This document shows, piece by piece, positions 50,816 to 61,300 of a DNA stretch of 64,000 nucleotides; position 1 is the stretch's first letter, and every line of letters begins with the position of its first letter. The stretch spans positions 1-64,000 of IMG/VR virus record IMGVR_UViG_3300008952_000003, one strand, 5' to 3'. The notes below the pieces were generated by a model that was not told where the DNA came from, ran no database searches, and worked only from the letters and a program-made list of their open reading frames with translations. Made by a program: the position numbers and the translations under genes. The stretch comes from a virus.

Positions 50816-52305
50816 TGAGTATTAAAAGATATGTTGCGAACGCAGACAATACGATTACTAGCGCATTTAAATCAAATTTGAGGAATCGCGGCACTGATGC
50901 AAACATGGGCGCCTCCGATGTCCTAGAAACTTTCTCCATTTATGGGCAGGCCTCATCGGACTCAACGGAATTAACCAGGATTTTGATAAATTTTCCAGTA
51001 AACAAAATCTCAGCAGATCGATCGGCAGGAATAATTCCCGAAGTTGGAAATGTAAACTTTTATCTGAAAATGCACAACGCCGAACACAGTCAAACGACCC
51101 CCAGGGACTTGATTTTGAATGTTCAGGCAGTCTCTAGATCCTGGCAGGAAGGAACTGGCCTGGATATGGATGAGTACAAAGATGTTGTAGAGCCCGGAGA
51201 TATTGGATCCACATGGATGAGTGCTTCCAGCACAGAAGCCTGGACCAGGACTGGGGGAGATTATCATATTACGCCCGCATATCAACAAACATTCGATAAT
51301 GGAACAGAAGATCTCAGCATTGATATCACATCTGTTGTCGAAGAGTGGCTCGACGGCACAAAAGGCAGGTATGGCCTGGGTGTACACATCACTTCCAGCC
51401 AGGAGGCATACTACTCTGGATCCGCTGGGTCAGATTCTACTGACGGGGAATTAAATAATTTAGTAGGATCCAGAACAAGTTATTATACAAAGAAATTTTT
51501 TGGCAGAGGATCCGAGTTCTTTTTCAAGAGGCCGACAATTGAGGCTCGTTGGGACAGTTCGATCAAAGACGACAGAGGGAATTTCTTCGCCAGTAGTTCA
51601 TTATTGCCAGCAGGCGAAAATATAAGATCTCTATTCCTCTATAACGAGTTCAATGGCAGGCTTTTTGATTTGCCAGGACTCCCTACAGATACAGCGAGCG
51701 TGCGGCTATATACGACCGTGGGTGGCACTGAACAAATCGGCGCCGATATATCGGCCCCAAAGATATCAAGAGGGATATACGAAGCCTCCTTTGCAGTAGA
51801 CACTACTGCTAGTGTTTTGTATGATAGATGGTTCAACCCCACATTCACCGAGTGTTATCACACGGGAGCAGTGAAGATAAAGCAGCACAAGGCACACAAC
51901 TATAACCCATATCCAGCATATGTTACAAATATCACGAATTTAAGACCAATATACTACACACACGAAGCGCCAAGATTCAGGCTTTATGTGAGAGAAAAAG
52001 AATGGTGCCCAACTATTTATACAATAGCAAACAAGGCTAATGACACTCTCACCATTCAGAGCGCTTCCTATCAGATTCACAGGAATATAGATGATCTCAT
52101 AATCATCCCTTTCGGGACTGGAAGTGAAAAGAGCACAGGAATGTCCTTTGATGTGAGTGGGAATTATTTTGACTTAAGCATGGACCTTTTTGAACCTGGA
52201 TATTCATATGCAATAAAGGTTGCTTATTATAGCGACACAGTACAGAGTCACATTGAACAACCTTATGAGTGGAAATTTAGAGTAGAAAATCTGGAAACAC
52301 AATGA
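50815..52305 (+). CDS. DNRLRE-like baseplate or fibre protein
   Basis: 496 aa. The first half has DNTITSAF, RNRGTDANMGASDVLE, TRILINFPVNKI, LNVQAVSRSWQEGTGLDMD and SIDITSVVEEWLDGT, the pattern of DNRLRE-type beta domains that occur in cell-surface proteins. The second half is beta-rich. The gene overlaps the 3550-aa gene by four bases. Probably part of the baseplate periphery or a fibre; unusual in phage. Confidence 0.65.
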   Translation: MSIKRYVANADNTITSAFKSNLRNRGTDANMGASDVLETFSIYGQASSDSTELTRILINFPVNKISADRSAGIIPEVGNVNFYLKMHNAEHSQTTPRDLILNVQAVSRSWQEGTGLDMDEYKDVVEPGDIGSTWMSASSTEAWTRTGGDYHITPAYQQTFDNGTEDLSIDITSVVEEWLDGTKGRYGLGVHITSSQEAYYSGSAGSDSTDGELNNLVGSRTSYYTKKFFGRGSEFFFKRPTIEARWDSSIKDDRGNFFASSSLLPAGENIRSLFLYNEFNGRLFDLPGLPTDTASVRLYTTVGGTEQIGADISAPKISRGIYEASFAVDTTASVLYDRWFNPTFTECYHTGAVKIKQHKAHNYNPYPAYVTNITNLRPIYYTHEAPRFRLYVREKEWCPTIYTIANKANDTLTIQSASYQIHRNIDDLIIIPFGTGSEKSTGMSFDVSGNYFDLSMDLFEPGYSYAIKVAYYSDTVQSHIEQPYEWKFRVENLETQ

Positions 52306-55300
52306 CAATAAGAGATCTTTTCGATAGCGCAAATTCTTATAAAATCTTATCTAATGAAAATCTTGAAAATCTCGGAGCGAATGTTGAATCTTCGGGAAAC
52401 ATGCAACAAAGATTGGAAGAAAAAGATAGATTCGTTCCAATAGTAAATTTTAGATATCCTGAAAACTTTGCTAGATACGGGAAAGCAGAAAAATATTATA
52501 AAGATTCTCTTAGTAGGATTTATAATGATTATCCATATGATGGATCACTAAAAGAGCGAGCCCAGTTTAGAAATGAATCTTCCTATCTGGACCTCTATCT
52601 TTTAGATAACAAGTATCCGAGATCGACAGGTTATTCGATCTTTTCTCCAAATGGCTGGGGAACACAAGTAGACTCCGCTTCTTTCGGCGGCGATCCGACA
52701 AACATCATCGCCAAACCGAGCACTTTAGAATATATTCAGGTAATCGGCGGGCCCCACGAATCACCATCTGAATTCATAAGTAGTTCTCTGAGAAGCCAGT
52801 TTGAACATGCGAATAAGTATGATTCTTCAACCCACCGCGAATCAAATTTAAAATGTGATTTTGACGAAGGCGTTTCAATTGAATTTTGGATGAAAAAATC
52901 CACCTTGATGACCGGAAGTACCTCTTTCGAGGTCCCAGCTATGCTATCAAACGAAGATAGTGGATCAGTTCAGATATTGTTGTCGACCAGAGACGCTGCC
53001 GACCCCACACAAACCAGATTTACAACCGTATTCACATCTGGCTCAATCGTCGGCTTCGATGATACCGCTCCGCTAACAAACACAGAGATCCTAGACGATA
53101 AATGGCATCATTATGCATTCACTTTTCAGAATTCTGCAAGCGTCGTTGAAATAAAAACTTACTACGATGGGGCCTTGGTCCAACAAGCACCTGCGTCTTA
53201 TCCGCTAGGCGTCCCATCGACTATTAGTGAGATTACCGGCGCCCTAAAATTAAACGTCGGAGCCTCCAGGAAGGCTTTATATAACTTGGCGCCCGGCGTA
53301 AATGTAGACTGGCCAGAAGATGGCTGGGGAAAACTCTCTGGGTCACTCGATGAATTCCGCTACTGGAAAACAGCAAGGACATCGGAAGAAATAGGAAAAT
53401 ATTGGTTCACACAGTATGGTGGAGGAACAAACAGGGATGATGCTAATGTGGACTTGGGCGTCTATTTGAAGTGGAACGAGGGGATAACCGGAATCAACTC
53501 TATCGACTCGACGGCGCTTGACTATTCTGGGAGGATATCCAACGGAAGTTGGACAGGATACACTCCAGAGGCCCGATCCACTGGCTCTGCCATGGACGAA
53601 TACCTGAAAAAAGAGAGTGAATTTAGAGATCCAATAATATATTCGTTTCACCCAAGGGTAGTAAGTCTTGAAAATTCACTAATAGAGTCAGGCTCAGCAT
53701 ATGATTTAGAGAATAACGCTTCAATATATAATTCGATTCCATCGTGGATTACAGAAGATGACGAAATAGGATCCGAGGACGTATTAAATCTCACACAGAT
53801 ATTAGCAAGCTATTTCGATACTCTGCAGTTGCAAATGGAAGCACTCCCTGCCCTAAAAGATAAAACATATAATGATCCAAATATAATAAAGCCAAAAACA
53901 TTTAGCAGCCGCCTATTAGAATCTCAGGGTTTCATAGCGCCAGAGATCTTTGCCGATGTTGATGCATTGGCCCAAATAATGAACCGCGATGACGACAGGA
54001 AATATGAACTAGATCTGACAGATATTAAAAATACGATATATCAGAATGTTTACAATAACTTGATCAACATATATAAATCGAAGGGAACTGAAAAGGGTTT
54101 TAGAAATATTGTTCGATGCTTCGGCGTTGATGACGAGCTAATACGATTAAATATTTATGGAAATAATGTAAGCTATGACTTAAAAGATAACTATAGAACG
54201 ACCACTCTGAAAAAGAGATATGCAGATTTTAATCACACTGATAGATTTTCAGCCACTGTCTATCAACAAACAGCTAGCGGAAATCCAAATACAGTTTCAT
54301 TTATTAGTGCCTCTTCTGATAGTGAATATGTTCCCTTTACGTTAGAGGCTGAAGTGATCTTTCCCAAGAAGTTGGGAAAGGATAATCCTCTCTATTTTGA
54401 TACCCCATTTTTATCTTCTTCTCTTTTTGGATTCCACGGCGGCATCGATGATATAAATTTTGCATGGCCCCCACTAGCAGACGATAGAAACTTACAGGTA
54501 TACGCTGTTCGAGAAGAGTTGGAGTCTAAAAATGTATTCTTCCAACTTAGAAATAGAGATGCATCAATCAATTTAACGACTGACATATTTGAGGATGTAT
54601 ATGATAATCAAAAATGGAATTTCGCCCTAAGATACAGATTTCCAGTCACGGGGGTAGATTTGGTCAGCGGCTCCGATACTGCAACACCAATCGTGGAGCT
54701 TTATGGGGTAAATTCTGATGCTGGTATAGTAAGTAACGAATTCCTCCTGACAGCCTCAGTCGCTAGTTCTTTCGGGACTTCCCCAAAGAGGATATACCTG
54801 GGAGGACATAGGCTCAATTTTACTGGGTCGATTATCGATCATGCTGACACAAAAATATCATCTTTGAGGTACTGGACGAGTTATCTAGATAATGATGTTA
54901 TCAAAGTTCACGCACGAGATCCTTCAAACTATGGCACCAAGTCCCCATACGAGAGTACATATTTATATATTACATCGCTGACCGGAGTCGCAGTCCCCCA
55001 GGCAGAAACACTAGCTTTGAACTGGGATTTCTCAACAGTAACTTCATCGGATGGCGGAATATCTGGAGTCCCAACCATATCAGATGCTGGATACACGGTG
55101 CAGGATTTCTCTTCTGGGTCTCTGAATCTGATCGATCGATACAAGTGGCTTGGAAATATAGTAAAAAGACAACATACTGGTCGAGGAGATTTCCTCCTCC
55201 CAGATGACAAAAAGGTTGTAGATGTAAAATATGTATACAGCGGAAAACAAGTCGCCCCAGAAGTTATTCAGTCTTCTGATGCGATCAGTGTTCTTGGCGA

Positions 55301-58300
55301 ATCTGACATATATTTTAATAGAGATACTCGCCCCGTAAACTTCTTTTACGCACTTGAGAAAAGCATGTATCAGACAATCTCTGATGAGATGTTGAATATT
55401 TTCTCTACAATCGTTGATTTTAATAACCTAATTGGAGATCCAGTTAACAGATATCGACAAAAATACAAATCCATGGAAAAATTGAGACAACTCTTTTTTG
55501 AAAGAGTTCAAAATACTCCGGATTTAGATAAATATGTCGAATTCTATAAGTGGATAGATGCCTCTCTAAACATAATGCTTCAGCAGCTTGTGCCAATGTC
55601 TGCAGATGTCTCGAAAGAGATCAGAACTATGATAGAGAGCCACATTCTTGAGAGAAATAAATATTGGACAAAATTCCCAACTCTAGAGATGGTGCCGACC
55701 GACCCGGAATCAGGGGCCAAGGGAATAAATGAGCTATTATATGATTGGAAAAGAGGCCACCACCCAGTAAACAATCAGCAAGATACGAATTGTCCATGGT
55801 GGAAGCAGAGAGCAGATAGGGTTGGCGATACGATCGCCTCTCCGGTCATATCTTCTGGCGACCCAAAGGTTGACGCCGGAAGGCAAAAGATACTTGACGT
55901 ATCAGTGAGTGCCCTTAACCGATCTTATTCGACCCCCTATAGACTGGGAACCGCCCAATCCAAAGTGCTGAAAGGGGGCTCAAATGTCCCAGGCGCGAAA
56001 AAGCAGAATTTTTTAAGAACTACTTTAAATTTTGGCACCACTAACGGCCTCCTCCTACTTGATGGCCCAAAATATGTTATTGACTGCGTAGAGGATGATG
56101 TATATCAACTAAACTATCGCTCATTTGTGAAAAAGATCCCATTTACTGATGATTATACTACAAATAACTTTAATTTCTTGGCACCCGGCACTCTCGTCGG
56201 ATTCCCAGATAAAGGATCAGTACCAACGGCAGATTATCACCAGGATTCGTATGGTCCAGATATAGAGGTGCCCGCTCAGAGCCCCTTTACGGAGGCCCAC
56301 GTTGGAGGTTTGCAATTCCGACACGCTCCAGCAAATGACGGGCTTGATGATGCAAATAGTAGGCCCGAAGGGTGGAAGGTGGACTTTAGCCCCAGTGGCG
56401 TAATTCTTACACATCCAGATGTTGACAAGCCTCGTGCAATGTATTATCGCGACGAGACAGCGAAAAGACCGCTAAATATCAGAAATATCAAGGGCTCATA
56501 TGGAAATTACACGAAAGATCACCAAGTTGTTCAATCTGCTGGTAGGTATATCAACAATCATGCATGGGTCCAAGCTGGAGGGTGGGATTTAAATCCTGCT
56601 GGCGCGCCGTCAATTTATGTAGCTGGTCTGATAGATATCCCAAGGATACAAAGAGGAAGACACGAATCTACTATAGTGTCGAGATTTTCAGCTCCAGGTG
56701 GTCCAGAGACCATGGGAGACTCAAATGGTGGCCCCGGATTAGATAGATATTCGGCAGAACTTTCATTCAATAACGACCTAAACGCCAGAAACTACACAGT
56801 TAGGAGCATAGAAAACAAGCTTTTGACATCTCACGTCAATCAATTCGGATATTTTTCGAATACTGGAGATATTGTTGATGGACCCTCATCTTCGGTTAAT
56901 CCACTAGACTATTCTGGGACTGGATCAATATATCAAGTCAATAGGAATATAAGAAGAAGACTAGAATTAAGCGGAACTGCTGTAATAACTGGATCACTTT
57001 ATGACAATTATTGGGTAAATCACCCAATCCCGCAAAGTGATTTGCAATATGCGTGGATAAATAGCTCATACGAGTCGGTAGATCCATCTGGGCTTGGATA
57101 CTGGCACGAAGCCATGTTTGAATTTACAACAAGAGAAAAGGTTGTTCTATCTGAGTCATTTACATCAAGCTTGGATCCGACAAAATGGACATCACAATCA
57201 GTCACGATGAGACAGAGTGATGATTCAGATAACTGGATAGCACGAATGGGGACAAACTTGGGAGTTGGATCAGATCCGAGATTGTTGACAACTGCAAAAG
57301 ATTATAATCTTCCTTTTAGGGTCGACTATTCCTATGCAAGGGGAGGCTTTCAGAACCCTACAAGTCGGATGTACCTGGAGTTTGATGGAAATTCTCTGTT
57401 GTATGGTTCTGCAGCCGCAGTTAGTGCGTCTGATGGGAGAAATTCTATTTCATTTTGGCTCAAGTTTCAGGGCCCCATCGGATCCGATAGGAGAATTATG
57501 TGTACTGGAAATTCTCAAGATAAAAGACTATACCTTGATCTTGTCACTCCCACTAACTACAGCCTACGGTACATCCGCCGATTCACTGGCACCGATAAGT
57601 CATTCCGCGTTACTTTGACTGATCTTTATGATTCCGACTATTTTTTAGAAAATTTTGTACATATATGTTTGGTGGATGATGAGAATGATCCTGTATTTGA
57701 GCCAGTGCTTTATGTCGATGGAATGAATGCCACAACTTTTAGTTCACCATCTTTCTTCAGCGCCACAGGAACACCAGAAATCATTCTTCCATCTGAACGG
57801 TTTCATATTGGTGAAAATTTCTTGGGAACTTCCACCGAGGCCTTTTCCGGCTCCATGGACTCAATAAGTTGGTTCAACAAGTTATTAACAGAAGCACAGG
57901 CGCAAGAGTTATACAACAACGGAACACCAGGCGCTGTCCAAAATGTCTCTTTTTGGCCAACTAGCATAACGGCGTCAAATCAAGTTCATTATTGGCAATT
58001 GGGTGATGCAAATAATGACGAAATTCTCCTTGGCGCGCCCCCGGTATCACCGAGCGTTTATGATGTGGGAGAAATCCCAGGCGCTCATGACGAAGACTTG
58101 TATGCCTGGGGTGCGGGAGATATGCAATTCCTGGAATATCCTGGCTACAATATGGCGTCACCTCAAGTGACTAACGATGAAACAATGTCTTTTGAAGTCA
58201 GCTTGGATTCAGGCGCCACCTGGGTAACGGCAAGTGTTCTTGCTGATCTCGGTGATCTCGCCGGAAATAATGTCGGATTTCTCACAAAAAATCGAACTTT

Positions 58301-61300
58301 CCTACAAAATACCCCTGGCCAAACGGCTAGAATAAGATTTAGACAAGATAATTTTTCAAACCCCAAGAGAGACCACTGGGCACTTAATGAAGTTACAATA
58401 TCAGAAATAACATATGTAGACCCAGTAACTTTCTCGCCTTACGGTGATTTTGTTTCTAGATTGTGGACCGGTGGCCCAAATATTAGATTCGGCGCAAACT
58501 TAGAGGAAATCGCAGACACCCCGCTTTTCGAGGTGTATGTCCCAACTGTATATAATGGCTTAAACTACAATGTTTATGAGCCAATCGATACTGAAAACTC
58601 TCAAATCGGATATCCACTTTCAACCGATATAGGCGATTATCTGAATGAAGCCCTTGTACCAGGTTTTAGAAATAAGGTTGGAGACGTTCCCGCGCAACGC
58701 CTTGGAAGATCCAGCATGCTAAACGCCATTCTTCTAAAAAGAAACGGCCCATATCAATATCCCAACTGGAAGCAAATTAGGACGGGCGAGCATGCTCTAG
58801 CAAGATACTACAGAAACAACAACATTATCACTGTCACAAGAGAGCCCGGCCGAAGCTTGACACTAGATGGACAAGCTTATATAGAGCCATTTGGAGATAC
58901 ATTTTCCTTCAAGGAGCCAGCAGTTAATTCGAAATATGCTCCTGTTGAGTTCAGTCTCGGCATGAGAATGGAAACAATACCAGAAAATGGTGATCCATAT
59001 TATATTGTGCGCCCAGTGACAATCAAGACAAGCTATGGAAACAACTTGGGTTATTTTGATAGCCCCAAACTAAATAGGCTGGCAAAATTTGATGACGAAA
59101 ATGATGGTCTTGAAGAGCAGCCATACGATGTTATTAAAGATATGTATTTAAATGGCGCACTGAATAAGTTAGAAAGCCCAGTATACAGTCTGGTTAGCTT
59201 GAAATACGCAGAAAAAGTATATCCAGCAGTAAAAAACCTATATTCAAAACAAGTCCGCGAACGAATTGATTTTTCTAATACTTTCTGGCGCCAATCAAGA
59301 GTTGATAGAAACACGCTTGGTTCTGAAAAGTTCGGAGGAACAAACTCTCAAGGATTTGTTCGCGCCCAAAGCGCCTGGGCCCTAGATGGCCGCACTGATT
59401 TTACAAGAAACGCCAATGTTGCTAGAAACTATGATAGCCCCACCTCGACAAACGGAGAGTTGCAAAACGAATATACGATGGTGTGGAGAGAGAATCACAT
59501 CGTCGCCCCAGCTTTTGCTGAGGATCTCTTCCCGACAGTCATATACAGTAGGAGACAGGATCCAAATACTTTGTATTCAGTGGTGTCTCCAAATGGAATG
59601 GAGTTCATAAACACGAATTCAACAAGCTCTACATATGTCGCACAGATAGAATTCCAATCAGATTTCTCCAACTATCCAGGAACAGCATCCCATGGTTATA
59701 TTAACTCTGCAGTCGGCGATGCAAAATGGCAATCCGGAGAACTGGCTGGGAAAATTATCGATGGAAGTTTCGCATCTGCATCTACTACACCATATTACGA
59801 TGACTATGACAGATTCAATGAAGAACTGAGATTGAAAAACAAGGATTACTCAATAGTTCCAGAGTTCAGAATCAGCGAACACATGGATTTTTATTTCGAT
59901 GAGCATGGTGGTGATTTTCTAACAAACAACAAGAATATGCTTTCTATCTTTGGGTCACCGTCAGCAAGTTCTGGTCAGGAGGGTTTTTACAAAACTTACT
60001 CTCACGGCGATTTCATGAAGTTCTTTGAAGTCATCGATTCTGACCACAAAGAAATAAGTGATTTAGAGAAGACATTGACACTAAAGTGTAGTGCTTTGAA
60101 GAAGTTTGTACCTTATGATGGATTTTATCCAGCAGAAAGATGCCTAGAGATAGCTAATAAATTTTCTAGTTCATATTCGCAGTATGTGACCTCAAGTGGG
60201 AACTTTGAGTTCAAGGATACTCAAATTAGAATGAGACCTCTCATGGCACCATTTATGGCCCCTGGGATACTATTTAACACTATCAAGTCGGGTATCGCCG
60301 TAGATTATCCAGTATACACTGGCTCATATATTGCGGCGCGATATATACTGAAAAACTCAACCCCCGGAATACACGGTGGTGACACCTATTTAGAAGAAGA
60401 TTTTGTTTCTGGCAGCGGAGGAACATTCGAGAGAGGCGTGGACACAGCAGTGTGGGATTTTGATACTTCCAATGACGGGCCAGATGTCAGAGAAAATGTC
60501 GCACAAACAAACTGGATTTTCAGATTCAGGGGGACGCACTCGCCAGACAAGAGGTATTTAATAACTCAAGATGAATTTGAGACTCCATTCAGAGTGACTT
60601 TTAAATATTGCAGGGGAGACTTTGAAAATGGTCTAACTCCGGGCTATGATCTAGAGCGCCCGGAAGTTAACGATGATTTCATGTTTGGTTATAGCGTTGA
60701 TGGTGGCACAACATGGCTGACCCAATCTGTTTTTACCTCTGGATCTACCAAATCTGGAGATGACTTAGTTGCCCTCGGAGGTTCCGGATTCTTAGAGCAT
60801 ACGGCATCTTTCCCAGCAGGCTCCGGGTCTGTCAAATTGATGTGGAAGCAGATAGATTGGACTGGTGGAAATGCTGATAACTGGGCCATCGACGATGTGT
60901 CGATTGATGCCTATTTCCACCCAACTCCTTACTATGGACTCGGCCCAAAAAGCATAGATAAAGTTGGGTGGGATTACAGAGTTCCATTCGAGGCCGTATT
61001 ATATCCGGAAATGACAAATGGATTAGATTTCGTAGATATGGAAGTGAATCCACAAATTGCCCTGTCAAGCTCTCTTACGTTCGGAGTCATCATCGATCCA
61101 AGCATGCGGACAAGATTGGTTGCCCCATCTACTGATAATTTGTATAAACTCATGATCAATAATTTCTTAGCAGAAACGGTTGAGTTTTTTCTGAAAAATG
61201 GTCGCCTTTCATCATTTAGATCAAACGCGAGTGATACTGGATTCGAATTCAAGTCAGGATCCTACGGAATGAGGGTAAAGATCCGAAGAAGTATGAACAA

